Origin: Candidatus Villigracilis vicinus
GTDB taxonomy: Bacteria > Chloroflexota > Anaerolineae > Anaerolineales > Villigracilaceae
Assembly (NCBI GenBank): GCA_016721315.1
Contig: JADKIL010000001.1
Location: 186,001-250,000, forward strand
Reading direction: 5' to 3'
DNA: 64,000 bases
Positions 1-8,229 of the stretch are shown here, piece after piece (the stretch's first letter is position 1; the number at the start of each line of letters is the position of its first letter). Below the pieces are notes generated by a model. The model ran no database searches. It saw only the letters and a list, made by a program, of their open reading frames with translations, and was not told the DNA's origin. A program made the translations under genes and the position numbers.

Positions 1-276
1 TACAGTAAAGAGATTATAGAAAATATTGCCTTAGACATAGATTTGCAAAAAGAAAACGTATTAGAAATATCTATTGCGGATAACAATTTTGACAGAACCT
101 GCTCGATAAAAGATGGAAACAGTAGATTCGCCATAGATATATCATACCTAAATCCGCATCCTCTTTATAGAGATTTCGTAGAAATAAGTATTTTTACTTT
201 TGAACAAATAAGTTTTTTTCAAATCAAAGGGAATGGTAGAGGATGGACTTCTGAATTTTTCGACAAAAATATTTAA
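1..276 (+). CDS. Hypothetical protein, C-terminal part (cut by window edge)
   Basis: The frame is open from base 1 to a TAA at 274-276, giving 91 residues that start with YSKEIIEN. No start codon is needed inside the window, so the true start probably lies to the left. I do not recognise the family. It is AT-rich compared with the genes after 688, and it ends about 10 bases before an attC-like inverted repeat, as a gene does inside an integron-type cassette. Function unknown. Confidence 0.5.
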   Translation, partial: YSKEIIENIALDIDLQKENVLEISIADNNFDRTCSIKDGNSRFAIDISYLNPHPLYRDFVEISIFTFEQISFFQIKGNGRGWTSEFFDKNI

Positions 277-284
277 CAATGCCA

Positions 285-413
285 GCCAACAAAGCGTGAA
301 CCTGACGCTGGGGATTCTGCGGCATTTTCGAGCATTTTTTTTCGCTTCGAGTTTTTCCTGCTCTCAAAGCGAATCCACGCCCGTCCACACGCAGGTAATG
401 CAAGCCGTTAGAT
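285..413. repeat. attC-like imperfect inverted repeat
   Basis: The left end reads GCCAACAAAGCGTGAACCTG. The reverse complement of the right end reads TAACGGCTTGCATTACCTG, so the two ends form an imperfect inverted repeat of about 129 bp. The right end closes with GTTAGAT, which fits the integron core-site consensus GTTRRRY. The interior is mostly T-rich and non-coding. Half sites of the same sequence occur on the other strand near 29.6 and 30.5 kb. It follows directly on a short gene end, as attC does in a cassette. No integrase is seen in this window, so recombination activity is inferred only. Confidence 0.6.
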
Positions 414-482
414 TAAATAGTGAGAATAGGTCCTAAGAATTAAAAAAGAGTCTGCACGCGGACTCTTTTGATTCTTTGCTTC

Positions 483-626
483 CTACTTCGTAATCCTTCT
501 CGCTTCAATAATAAAACCGTTTCTCCTTCGCTTCACCCATCGAGAAGGTCTTACGGGGCAGGGCGCCATCCAAAACCACGGTCTTGAAGAGCTCGTTCTT
601 ATGCATGCCCGCCAGGTAAAAACCGA
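483..626 (-). pseudogene. Duplicated 3' fragment of the DUF1015 gene
   Basis: On the minus strand this stretch encodes a tail such as GMHKNELFKTVVLDGALPRK and KEKRFY.EARRITK-stop. It closely matches the last ~47 codons of the intact DUF1015 gene at 1415-2737. Similarity stops near 626, where the upstream part of the gene is missing. It is a truncated copy with no start. It lies on the far side of the MBL hydrolase gene from its parent, in the same orientation, which suggests a partial direct duplication that now brackets 688-1299. Confidence 0.75.
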
Positions 627-687
627 GTTTCTCTTATCTTGACGAAATAGAAAATACGTTCTATTATCTGATGTAGGAGAAATACCC

Positions 688-1299
688 ATGAAAAAAGAAA
701 TCACCATCACCCCCATCCACGTTGCCGACCTGCTCGCTGAAGGCGAGCGGATGCCGGTCTATGTACATGTTATCGATCATCCCAATGGGCGCGTACTGGT
801 CGACACCGGTATGACGGAGCTGCACCCGGCAGTGGCGGATATGGATCCGCGCCTCAGCCCGCTGAACCAGCAGGACTTCGATCTTACAAGCGTTGATATC
901 GTCGTCAACACACACCTGCACTTCGACCACTGCGGCGGAAACCACCTTTTTGCGGGCAAACCCATCTATGTCCAGCGTTTGGAGTTGGACGATGCGCGCA
1001 GCAAGGATGATTATACGATCCGCGAATGGGTCGATGCGCCCGGCGTGCAGTATGTGCCGGTCGATGGCGAGTTCGAACTGCTGCCCGGGCTGCGGCTTGT
1101 CCCTGCACCGGGTCACACACGCGGAATGCAAATGGTCGTTATCGAAACTGGCGAACGTCCGATCATTGTGGGTGGTGATGTGGCAGTATGGTTCGGCGAA
1201 CTCGACGAGCCGCACACCGAAGGTCAGTTGCGTGCGCTCGCACTCGACCCTGAATTGGTCTGGCTCACACACGTAGATGAGCCGTGGCGACCTCATTGA
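688..1299 (+). CDS. MBL-fold metallo-hydrolase (AHL-lactonase-like)
   Basis: A 203-residue protein of the metallo-beta-lactamase superfamily. The zinc motif is visible as THLHFDHCGG (HxHxDH), followed by PAPGHTRGM with the next His, a GGDV stretch (bridging Asp) and a late His in WLTHVDEP. The layout resembles the N-acyl homoserine lactonase / SP-like hydrolase subfamily, but it is shorter than the usual ~250 residues, so the substrate is open. AGGAG sits 8 bases before the ATG. A strong terminator follows. It lies between the DUF1015 gene and that gene's duplicated 3' fragment. Confidence 0.8.
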   Translation: MKKEITITPIHVADLLAEGERMPVYVHVIDHPNGRVLVDTGMTELHPAVADMDPRLSPLNQQDFDLTSVDIVVNTHLHFDHCGGNHLFAGKPIYVQRLELDDARSKDDYTIREWVDAPGVQYVPVDGEFELLPGLRLVPAPGHTRGMQMVVIETGERPIIVGGDVAVWFGELDEPHTEGQLRALALDPELVWLTHVDEPWRPH

Positions 1300-1332
1300 A
1301 ATGGGTAATGAAAAACAAGCGTAAAGACTAAA

Positions 1333-1367
1333 AAAGATAGAGTCCACACTGTGGACTCTATCTTTTT
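1333..1367 (+). terminator. Intrinsic terminator after MBL hydrolase
   Basis: A perfect stem AGATAGAGTCCACA / TGTGGACTCTATCT with a one-base centre, flanked by A-run and T-run. It can serve both strands, but the DUF1015 gene on the other strand ends at 1415, so it is probably shared by the two convergent genes. Confidence 0.8.
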
Positions 1368-1414
1368 TCCTGGGATAAATCTATGGGTTGGGTGCGAGGC
1401 ACCCTTTTGGGATT

Positions 1415-2737
1415 CTACTTCGTGATCTTTCTCGCTTCCATGTAGAAGCGTTTCTCTTTCGCTTCACCCATCGAGAAAGTCTTGCGGGGCAGGGCGCCAT
1501 CCAGGATCACGGTCTTGAACAACTCGTTCTTGTGCATGCCCGCCAGATAAAAGCCGACGTTGCCGCTTTGCAGGGACAATCGCTCCACCACATCTTCGCC
1601 GTGGACGTAGTCAATTTTCTCCGCGCCGCTATTCTTCACGAACGGGTCGAGGAAGGCTTGAATGGTTCCCACCGCCAGATTGGTGGATGGCTTGCTGATC
1701 TCGATCACGCCGAACTGCTGTCCGCCTCCGACCACGCCGATGAGTTGCTTCTCACCAGAAGCATTGTCTACGTGTTGAGTCATCTCCGCGCCGCTGGCAA
1801 CGGGCGTGTATTTGTAATTCTCGCCAAAGAAAGACTTCATCTCGGCGAAGACATCTTTCTTCAAACCGAAGACCACGCGGTGAATCGGCTCGAACTCCAA
1901 CGCCTCATCGTGGACGTTCTCAATTTCAACCAAAGCATAACGCGCCGGGTGATCCATGCCCACTTCGGCTTTGATCTTTTCCCAAATGGCTTTGGCAGTC
2001 GCAAGCGAGTGATTGCCGTCGCCCATGGCGAAGAGCAGCACCGGCAGATCTTTGCTGACGTCATATTTCGCGGCGAAGGTTTCCGGCTTGGCGAGTCCAC
2101 GCAGGGCTTCGACGACTTGATTCTCGAATTCAGCATTCACGGCATAACCCGCGAGATGACCACTGCCCAGCATGGTCTCAAAATCATATAACTTCTCGAA
2201 CTTCGCTTTCGCCGCCGTCAACGGTTCGATGACGGTTTTGTTCGGGTCGTCGATCAACACCAGAATATGCGGGAATTCAAGCTGAGCGCCTTCACGGATC
2301 TTGATGCGCGGAGGCAGGCGGTCCACGATCGTCCCTTCGGTGGCGCGGATCAGGCTGGAGGAGCCTTTGTTGTAATCATAGCGTTCGAGGTCGAGGCACA
2401 GCATCACACCTTTGCGGGTCTTGCCATGCAAGGTCTGGCGCTCCACATACACAAATCCATCATGCGGCTGGAGGATGCCTTCATCCATGTACTTCTTCAT
2501 CGCCGCCTGAATGTTCTGGATGCGTTCATCACCGCCCGGTCCTTCGAGATAGACTTCGGGGAAAGTCAGGCGCAAGGTCGATGGCGCATCGCCGACGATC
2601 TTTTCGACCTCATTCCAATACTCCGGCTCCGATGTAAATTGGTCACAGGCGATGACCGCCCACTTCTGCGGATCAATGCCGGGCTTGGGCAGAACCACTT
2701 GCGGAATCTGAATGCCAATGTCGCTGATGATTTTCAT
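1415..2737 (-). CDS. DUF1015 family protein
   Basis: A 440-residue cytosolic protein of the DUF1015 family. The hallmark MGDGNHSLATAKAIWE is present near residue 240. The family has no proven activity but is repeatedly found next to serA and serC in anaerobes. Here it lies downstream of serA on the same strand, 147 bases away, so a role linked to serine metabolism is plausible. An AGGAG site lies 8 bases before the ATG. The length is normal. Its 3' end is duplicated at 483-626. Confidence 0.85.
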   Translation of the reverse strand: MKIISDIGIQIPQVVLPKPGIDPQKWAVIACDQFTSEPEYWNEVEKIVGDAPSTLRLTFPEVYLEGPGGDERIQNIQAAMKKYMDEGILQPHDGFVYVERQTLHGKTRKGVMLCLDLERYDYNKGSSSLIRATEGTIVDRLPPRIKIREGAQLEFPHILVLIDDPNKTVIEPLTAAKAKFEKLYDFETMLGSGHLAGYAVNAEFENQVVEALRGLAKPETFAAKYDVSKDLPVLLFAMGDGNHSLATAKAIWEKIKAEVGMDHPARYALVEIENVHDEALEFEPIHRVVFGLKKDVFAEMKSFFGENYKYTPVASGAEMTQHVDNASGEKQLIGVVGGGQQFGVIEISKPSTNLAVGTIQAFLDPFVKNSGAEKIDYVHGEDVVERLSLQSGNVGFYLAGMHKNELFKTVILDGALPRKTFSMGEAKEKRFYMEARKITK

Positions 2738-2759
2738 AATAAAGGTCTCCTCTAAAGTA

Positions 2760-2878
2760 TCCCGTCATTGCGAGGAGGGTGCTCTTCCCGACGACCTCCG
2801 TGGGGGTGGGACCCATGAGCATGGTTGGAGATTGCTTCGCCGCAAGAACAAGAGCGCGGCTCGCAATGACGGAGGTGG
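2760..2878. repeat. REP-like element, CGTCATTGCGAG inverted ends
   Basis: The element begins CCCGTCATTGCGAGGAGGG and ends CGCGGCTCGCAATGACGG, so its ends are inverted copies of about 13 bases. It fills most of the 146-bp gap between the DUF1015 gene and serA. This kind of non-coding palindromic unit is common between genes in many bacteria. No coding content. Confidence 0.6.
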
Positions 2879-2883
2879 ATGTA

Positions 2884-3783
2884 TTATTTCTTCGCGAACG
2901 CGATCAACTTCTCTGCCACTTCCGCGCCGACGCGAGCTTGGGCTTCCTTTGTGGCTGCGCCAATATGCGGGGATGCGATGACGTTGTCGAGCTTGGCGAG
3001 TTTCCAGTCGGTGGGGGGCTCTTCGTTGAAGACGTCCAACGCGGCTCCTGCGACCTTTCCACTGGTCAGCGCTTCGTAGAGTGCTTCTTCGTTGACGATT
3101 CCACCGCGCGCGCAGTTGACGATGCGTACGCCGTTCTTCATCTTGGCGAACTGCTCTTTGCCGATCATGTTGCTGGATTCTTTGGTCTTGGGCAGGTGCA
3201 AGCTGATGTAATCAGACTGGGCGAGCAACTCATCGAGTGAAACCAGTTTGACGCCAGCCATTTCTTTCACATACGGGTCGTAAGCGACCACGGTCATTTC
3301 CATGGCGAGGGCGCGTTTGGTCACTTCCTTGCCGATGTTGCCGATGCCGATCAAGCCGAGAGTCTTGCCGCCGATCTCATCGCCGTTGAAACTTTTCTTG
3401 TCCCAGGTTTCTGCTTTCATGGTGGCGCTGGCTTTGTAGAGTGAACGAGCCATCATCAACATATAACCAATCGCAAGCTCCGCCACCGACTTGGAGTTGG
3501 CGAGGGGAGTGTTCATGACCGTGATGCCTTTTTCCTTGGCATACTCATGGTCAATCGTATCAAGCCCGGCACCGCCGCGCAAAATGACCTTGAGGTTGGG
3601 GCACACATCGATCAGGTCTTTGCGGACCTTGGTGCGCGAACGCACGACCATGCCCTCGTAGTTGGGCAGCTCCACCATCAACTGTTCCGGGGTGATGTCG
3701 TCGCGCACGTCAACGGTCAGCCCGGCGGCACGCATCTGTTCGATATATTCTTTTTCAGTCTTGTCGCAGATAATGATCTTCAT
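2884..3783 (-). CDS. serA: D-3-phosphoglycerate dehydrogenase, short form
   Basis: A 299-residue D-isomer 2-hydroxyacid dehydrogenase. The Rossmann motif GLIGIGNIGKEV lies near residue 145. The catalytic Arg is in NCARGGIVNEEAL, the Glu in DVFNEEPP and the His in ASPHIGAAT. It oxidises 3-phosphoglycerate with NAD, the first step of serine synthesis. It lacks the C-terminal ACT/ASB domains of long SerA, so serine feedback through ACT is not expected. GGAGA precedes the ATG. It is divergent from serC, which encodes the next enzyme, and upstream of DUF1015. Another 2-hydroxyacid substrate cannot be excluded, but the context favours SerA. Confidence 0.88.
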   Translation of the reverse strand: MKIIICDKTEKEYIEQMRAAGLTVDVRDDITPEQLMVELPNYEGMVVRSRTKVRKDLIDVCPNLKVILRGGAGLDTIDHEYAKEKGITVMNTPLANSKSVAELAIGYMLMMARSLYKASATMKAETWDKKSFNGDEIGGKTLGLIGIGNIGKEVTKRALAMEMTVVAYDPYVKEMAGVKLVSLDELLAQSDYISLHLPKTKESSNMIGKEQFAKMKNGVRIVNCARGGIVNEEALYEALTSGKVAGAALDVFNEEPPTDWKLAKLDNVIASPHIGAATKEAQARVGAEVAEKLIAFAKK

Positions 3784-3846
3784 TGGATTCTCCTGTTAAT
3801 TTACAGTGTGAGAGTTTTCTCGCGCTGCATTGGTGGAAATTATTTT

Positions 3847-3912
3847 CGTAGGGGCGACCCTTCCGGTGGGGGAAGATTATCTGTTAAACCCGGGCGGGTC
3901 GCCCCTACGTGT
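3847..3912. repeat. GTAGGGGCGACC palindromic repeat, copy 1
   Basis: The arms GTAGGGGCGACCC and GGGTCGCCCCTACG face each other across about 40 bases. Two further copies occur at about 42757-42816 and 44885-44950, always between genes. In the rest of the 3784-4311 gap I see only a candidate promoter and an attenuator-like hairpin before serC. Confidence 0.7.
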
Positions 3913-4054
3913 ACGGTAAATTAATAACAGGAACCAAACCGCCGAAGCGGCTATGTTCCTGTTTGTGAATTCATGCGCAACACATCGGTCATTCTAACAA
4001 TGCGATATGCCTTTGTCAACGATGGAAATCAGCCCATATGGGTGCTTATTGTTC

Positions 4055-4083
4055 TTGTAGATTTGTCTGACAACTACTATAAT
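4055..4083 (+). promoter_or_regulatory. Candidate promoter for serC
   Basis: TTGTAG and TATAAT are separated by 17 bases. The predicted transcript would have a leader of about 220 bases before the serC start at 4312. Judged by eye only. Confidence 0.4.
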
Positions 4084-4218
4084 GGGTTAATTGAATTTGT
4101 GCAATAATGAATTATCATCGCATAAAATTGTTTAGACATAAGCAAGATCGCAGTGTAGTGAAAAGTTTGTGAACGAAGAATCAAGCCCAAGTCTCAGAAT
4201 GAGGCGTTTGTCATCCAC

Positions 4219-4244
4219 TAGACTTCTTGTAAAAGTCTATTTTT
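4219..4244 (+). terminator. Possible attenuator hairpin in serC leader
   Basis: The stem TAGACTT / AAGTCTA with a 7-base loop is followed by TTTTT. It lies between the candidate serC promoter and the serC start, so it could end transcription early. No T-box or known riboswitch core is recognised in this leader. Confidence 0.4.
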
Positions 4245-4311
4245 CGCCCTGCTCAAGGCGGCGAGAGCACTTATGCAAGAGGTCTACTATATAAAACAGG
4301 AGTATAAATCC

Positions 4312-5403
4312 ATGTCTGATTTAAAACGTGTCTATAATTTCAATCCTGGTCCTGGTGTGCTTCCTTTGGAAGTGCTGCAGGAGGCACAGGCAGAGTTGCT
4401 GAACTTTAAGGGCACCGGCATGTCGGTGATGGAGATCAGCCACCGTTCGAAGGAATTTGAAGCGGTCATTCAAACCGCTGAAGCAGATCTGCGCGAGTTG
4501 TTGGGCATTCCCTCAAATTACAAGGTGATGTTCCTGCAAGGCGGCGCGACCCTGCAATTTGCGATGTTGGCGATGAACCTGCGCCCTGCGGGTGCTTCGG
4601 CGGATTATGTTGTGACCGGTTCCTGGAGCAAGATCGCGTTGAAGGAATCCAAGAAGCTGGGCACAGCCCGGGCTGCTGCCAATACCGAAGCGTCGAATTT
4701 CAATTGCCTGCCCGAGAAATATGACTTTGACCCCAAGGCGGCGTATGTGCATTACACCATGAATGAAACCATTCACGGTGTGGAGTTCTTTTCTGAACCA
4801 GTGATCCCCGATGGGGTGCCGCTGGTTTGCGATACTTCGTCCAATTTCATCAGCCGACCGATCGATGTTTCGAAATACGCCTTCCTGTACGCGGGTGCGC
4901 AGAAGAATGCCGGACCTTCCGGTGTGACGGTTGTGATCGCCCGCGATGACATGATCGCTCGGACTCCCGAGAACCTGCCCGTGATGCTCGATTACAAGAC
5001 CCTCGCTGAGAGCGGTTCCCTGCACAACACGCCGCCTTCGTTTGCCATCTACATGGTGGGACTGGTCTTCAAATGGGCCAAGAAGATGGGTGGTTTGGCG
5101 GCCATTGAGAAGATCAACCGCGAAAAAGCGGGTATTGTTTATAACGCCATTGATTCCAGCGGCGGCTTCTATCGCGGACATACCGTGCCAGCAGCGCGCT
5201 CCCTGATGAACATTCCCTTCCGCTTGCCGAGCGAAGAATTGGAAGAGACCTTTGCCAAAGAAGCCAAGAAGAACGATCTGATCGGCTTGAAGGGACATCG
5301 TTCTGTGGGCGGTATGCGCGCTTCGGTTTACAATGCGATGAGCATTGAAGGCGCGAATGAATTGAGCAAGTTCATGGCGGAGTTCCAGAGGAAGAACGGC
5401 TAG
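4312..5403 (+). CDS. serC: Phosphoserine aminotransferase
   Basis: A 363-residue PLP-dependent class V aminotransferase. It opens with YNFNPGPGVLPLEVL, typical of SerC. The PLP lysine is in YAGAQKNAGPSG, and the C-terminal GLKGHRSVGGMRASVYNA is the family signature. It converts 3-phosphohydroxypyruvate and glutamate to phosphoserine, the second step after SerA. The start is placed at the ATG at 4312, where AGGAG is 8 bases upstream and the length matches the family. An in-frame ATG at 4273 lacks a ribosome site. It is divergent from serA. Confidence 0.93.
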   Translation: MSDLKRVYNFNPGPGVLPLEVLQEAQAELLNFKGTGMSVMEISHRSKEFEAVIQTAEADLRELLGIPSNYKVMFLQGGATLQFAMLAMNLRPAGASADYVVTGSWSKIALKESKKLGTARAAANTEASNFNCLPEKYDFDPKAAYVHYTMNETIHGVEFFSEPVIPDGVPLVCDTSSNFISRPIDVSKYAFLYAGAQKNAGPSGVTVVIARDDMIARTPENLPVMLDYKTLAESGSLHNTPPSFAIYMVGLVFKWAKKMGGLAAIEKINREKAGIVYNAIDSSGGFYRGHTVPAARSLMNIPFRLPSEELEETFAKEAKKNDLIGLKGHRSVGGMRASVYNAMSIEGANELSKFMAEFQRKNG

Positions 5404-5488
5404 TACCCAAACAACATGAAGATGCAGGTAAAGCGGCTGCCGCTTTACCCTCCATTTGAGTTGTTTGGGCACTAGTTAGACTATTAAG

Positions 5489-5532
5489 AAAAAACTCCCC
5501 CGCGAGATTTAGATTTCGCGGGGGAGTTTTTG
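5489..5532. terminator. Bidirectional terminator between serC and HD-GYP gene
   Basis: The stem AAAAACTCCCCCGCGAGA / TTTCGCGGGGGAGTTTTT closes around TTTAGA. A-run and T-run on the two sides let it serve both convergent genes. Confidence 0.85.
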
Positions 5533-5549
5533 TATCCAGGCAGTGTTCA

Positions 5550-6731
5550 TTAACTGGCTGGTGTAATTCGCCCTGCCATGATCTTTTGGAAGACCGGTAC
5601 GATATCCGGGTCAAATTCCTTGCCTGAGTTTTCCACGATGTAATTGAGCGCCATTTCAGGCGACCAGGCTACACGGTAGTCGCGGTCCTGGGTCAGGGCA
5701 TCCCAACAGTCAGCGATGGAAAAGATGCGCGCGTGTAGGGGGATATCTTCGCCTTTCAAGCCGTTATAGCCGGAGCCGTCCCATTTTTCATGGTGATAAC
5801 GCGGAATATCCAAAGCTGGGCGTAGAAAATCGATATCCTTCATCCATTGGAAGGCAAACTCGGTGTGCATTTTCATTACATCCCACTCCACTTCGGTGAG
5901 TGAACTGGGTTTGTGCAGGACGAAATCCGGGATGGCGATCTTGCCGATATCATGCAAAAGGCTTCCGTAGCGGATGTTCTTGAGTTCGGTTTCATCCTGA
6001 ATACCCATTGCGAGCGCAATTTTAAGCGCCATTTCTGTGACGCGTTCACTGTGCCCCTCAGTTTCCTTGTCTCGCATTTCGAGCATTCTTGTCCAACCGC
6101 GCAGGCTTTCATCATGTGAGGCGATCAGTTGAATGTTCTTTTCCTGCAAGTGCAGGTTTTGAGAGTAGATCAGTTTTAAATCTTTATCGTAAGTGTAAGC
6201 GGTAAAGATCAGAATAAGCGCTCCGGTTCCCAGCACTGCCAGCATGCTGCCTAAACCTTCGAACGGCTGCTTATAAAGAAATAGACCCAAAAAGAAAAAC
6301 GGAATGAGTGACACCCATAACATGGTGCGCCAGGATAGCAGTAATGGCATGGTCAGAAGTGGAAGAACCAGCCAGATCAAAGTGATCTCAGGGTGAGCGT
6401 CTCCACGGATGGCGCTAATAAGGGCAGTTTGGTACCCGGCAATGCACATCGTTATAACCAGGAAGATGGACCCAATCGAGTAGTATTTTGTGCGTGTAGT
6501 GAAGTAAGCAAAGAAGGATACGCCGAGAACGATCAGGTCAAGGGTAATCTCTAATCCCAGCGCCCAGCGAACCAGGACTGAAATTGAAATAAGGATGATC
6601 AAGATCAGGAGCACCTTGCTGGTTAGAGTGGCGCGTTTTTTGCTGAAAAAGGTCCGGGCTGTGTTGGCGATGTCTTCAATTTCTACGATAGTACCGGGCA
6701 TGGTAGGTGGGTAGCCAGCTTTGTGAAACAT
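5550..6731 (-). CDS. Membrane HD-GYP domain protein (putative c-di-GMP phosphodiesterase)
   Basis: A 393-residue protein. The N-terminal ~190 residues hold about five hydrophobic segments, followed by a short coiled linker and an HD-GYP domain. The domain carries LLHDIGKIAIPD, then RYHHEKWDGSGYNGLKGEDIP and FSIADCWDALT. The GYP triplet reads GYN here. Proteins of this family hydrolyse cyclic di-GMP at the membrane. The start is chosen at the ATG at 6731 with AAGGATAG just upstream; a longer reading to 6824 has no such site. A c-di-GMP riboswitch occurs 12 kb away, so a link through the second messenger is possible. Confidence 0.85.
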   Translation of the reverse strand: MFHKAGYPPTMPGTIVEIEDIANTARTFFSKKRATLTSKVLLILIILISISVLVRWALGLEITLDLIVLGVSFFAYFTTRTKYYSIGSIFLVITMCIAGYQTALISAIRGDAHPEITLIWLVLPLLTMPLLLSWRTMLWVSLIPFFFLGLFLYKQPFEGLGSMLAVLGTGALILIFTAYTYDKDLKLIYSQNLHLQEKNIQLIASHDESLRGWTRMLEMRDKETEGHSERVTEMALKIALAMGIQDETELKNIRYGSLLHDIGKIAIPDFVLHKPSSLTEVEWDVMKMHTEFAFQWMKDIDFLRPALDIPRYHHEKWDGSGYNGLKGEDIPLHARIFSIADCWDALTQDRDYRVAWSPEMALNYIVENSGKEFDPDIVPVFQKIMAGRITPAS

Positions 6732-6884
6732 ATATCTATCCTTGAGTGGATACGAGCTGAACTGGAGTAATAATTCAATGATTTGTCCCCCGTTTTGGGG
6801 CTTTGTTTTGAAACTATAACACAAGTCTATATAATTAACTCAAGCTGCCACCTTGCATATTTTGGCATGATGGGTCAAACTTTT

Positions 6885-6953
6885 TTAACGCAAAGTCGCA
6901 AAGACGCTAAGATTTAAGTGCTTTTTCTTTGCGCCCCTGCGCCTTTGCGTTAA
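6885..6953. repeat. Inverted repeat TTAACGCAAAG / CTTTGCGTTAA
   Basis: Perfect 11-base arms enclose a middle that also repeats CGCAAAGACGC-like units. It lies in the gap 6732-7030, which otherwise shows nothing I can assign. It may act as a terminator or a dispersed palindromic unit. Confidence 0.5.
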
Positions 6954-7030
6954 TTTTTTTTCACCTTCTCTATAGGTTGCAACTTGGGTCAATTAATAAG
7001 AAATCCCGCCTGAATGTTGCTTAAAATCTA

Positions 7031-7348
7031 TTAACCTGATCGGTTAATAGACGACATCATTTCTTGTGTAACATCCTTGCCGCCTGTCAGGTTGGTATAG
7101 ATCGTTGAGATGGTGTAGATCGGTCCCCAAGGAATACCCCACCACCCCAGAAAAAGCGAAATCAATATGTAACCTATGCCGGAACCCAGTGAACTCTCTC
7201 CAGCTTTAATGAAGTATATGCCTGAGTTTCTACGAAAGGTCATGATCAAAATGGAGATGCAATATGGGTAAATGACAAACTTCCCTCCTTGAGCGACCTC
7301 AGATTGAACTTGTGAGATCGTCATACCTTCGATGCCGTTGATTTTCAT
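7031..7348 (-). CDS. Small membrane protein
   Basis: A 105-residue protein with two hydrophobic stretches: one around YPYCISILIMTF, and one at ISLFLGWWGIPWGPIYTI. It starts MKINGIEGMT. I recognise the GWWGIPWGP pattern from uncharacterised small membrane proteins, but no function is known to me. It overlaps the next upstream gene by four bases (ATGA), so the two are translationally coupled. Confidence 0.6.
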   Translation of the reverse strand: MKINGIEGMTISQVQSEVAQGGKFVIYPYCISILIMTFRRNSGIYFIKAGESSLGSGIGYILISLFLGWWGIPWGPIYTISTIYTNLTGGKDVTQEMMSSINRSG

Positions 7349-7704
7349 TGGATAGCTCCCTTTTTATTAGATTTGAATGCCAAAACTATCGACAATACGA
7401 TTGTACTCAATACCAAAGCGAATAGGATCGATCTTGGTGAACCGCCTTGCGTGGGGTTCGTGAAGCCTTCACGTATGAGGAAAACAACGGTGAGAAGTAA
7501 ATACGAGCCGATTGCACCGAGGGAGGAAATTAAAGGGGCTGAGTTGAAATGCCCGAAGAGCAGAACCGCCATCCATAAAAGGATGATGACATTCGCGGCG
7601 ACTCGTATAAATTCCAATTGATCGGCGGCAGCGTGGATGAACATGTCTGCCATTTGGATAAGGATGAGGCAGATCCCGATCATTTTTGATGAGGTGGTTC
7701 CCAT
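7345..7704 (-). CDS. Four-helix membrane protein, unknown
   Basis: A 119-residue protein with four predicted membrane helices and a lysine-rich C-terminus (FKSNKKGAIQ). The start is set at the ATG at 7704 because AAGGAA lies 8 bases before it; a reading from 7743 has no such site. Its stop overlaps the start of the gene at 7031-7348. No recognised domain. It is probably co-transcribed with the small membrane protein. Confidence 0.6.
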   Translation of the reverse strand: MGTTSSKMIGICLILIQMADMFIHAAADQLEFIRVAANVIILLWMAVLLFGHFNSAPLISSLGAIGSYLLLTVVFLIREGFTNPTQGGSPRSILFALVLSTIVLSIVLAFKSNKKGAIQ

Positions 7705-7759
7705 TTTTAATTCCTTTATAAAGTTTTTGCGCCGGTATGCCAATTATTGTTGCCGCATC

Positions 7760-8212
7760 CTACGCGGTTTGTTCCGCATTCTTTTCAAAAGCCTTCTTCA
7801 TCAATCTCGAGATCGGAAGCAGGGTAAGCCAGCCCATGAAACCAATCGGGAACATATCCATGCGGCGGATCGTCAGCGTACCTGCGGCTGTCTTTTGGAA
7901 TTCCCACGTTTCGATAAAGTGTGTGGCAAGGTGTTTCAATGGGGGAGTGAAATCCTGAAATTTCAAAACCACCTTCCGAGCGGTATCCCATTCCATGATC
8001 TCTTCCACATGCCCAGAGCCGTCCTTGTTCTGCACCTTTATTCTGGATCCGACATACTCTGGTGTTCGGACTTCAAACTGGGCGTGTTCGATGCCCGGTA
8101 AAATGGAATAGCCTTCGAATTCTGACCAACGCTCCGTATCTAGAAAGGCGGAGCATATCTCTTCAGAAGATCGCTTGTTTGTGCGTTGGATCTGGATGCT
8201 TATGGGCTTCAT
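7760..8212 (-). CDS. SRPBCC family protein
   Basis: A 150-residue protein of the START/polyketide-cyclase-like (SRPBCC) fold. It begins MKPISIQIQRTNKRSSEEIC with an AFLDTERWSEFEGY segment, then alternating strands, and ends in an amphipathic helix (ISRLMKKAFEKN). Members bind hydrophobic ligands in a helix-grip cavity; the ligand here is unknown. It starts 17 bases after the PPOX gene stop, so the two form an operon. The ribosome site is weak (AGAAAAGAAAAT). Confidence 0.65.
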   Translation of the reverse strand: MKPISIQIQRTNKRSSEEICSAFLDTERWSEFEGYSILPGIEHAQFEVRTPEYVGSRIKVQNKDGSGHVEEIMEWDTARKVVLKFQDFTPPLKHLATHFIETWEFQKTAAGTLTIRRMDMFPIGFMGWLTLLPISRLMKKAFEKNAEQTA

Positions 8213-8229
8213 ATTATTTTCTTTTCTAA

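Noticed and set aside
664..1347. Open frame opposite the MBL hydrolase (minus strand)
   Set aside because: It crosses the terminator hairpin and has no recognisable product.
1388..2191. Open frame opposite the DUF1015 gene (plus strand, 267 codons)
   Set aside because: Antisense of a clear gene with no motif or ribosome site.
5430..5450. GTAAAGCGGC...GCCGCTTTAC palindrome after serC
   Set aside because: Short and without T-run; the true terminator is at 5489-5532. Left as a chance or weak RNA hairpin.
4513..5472. Long open frame opposite serC (about 319 codons, minus strand)
   Set aside because: It lies fully opposite serC, has no family features and reflects high-GC codon use of serC.
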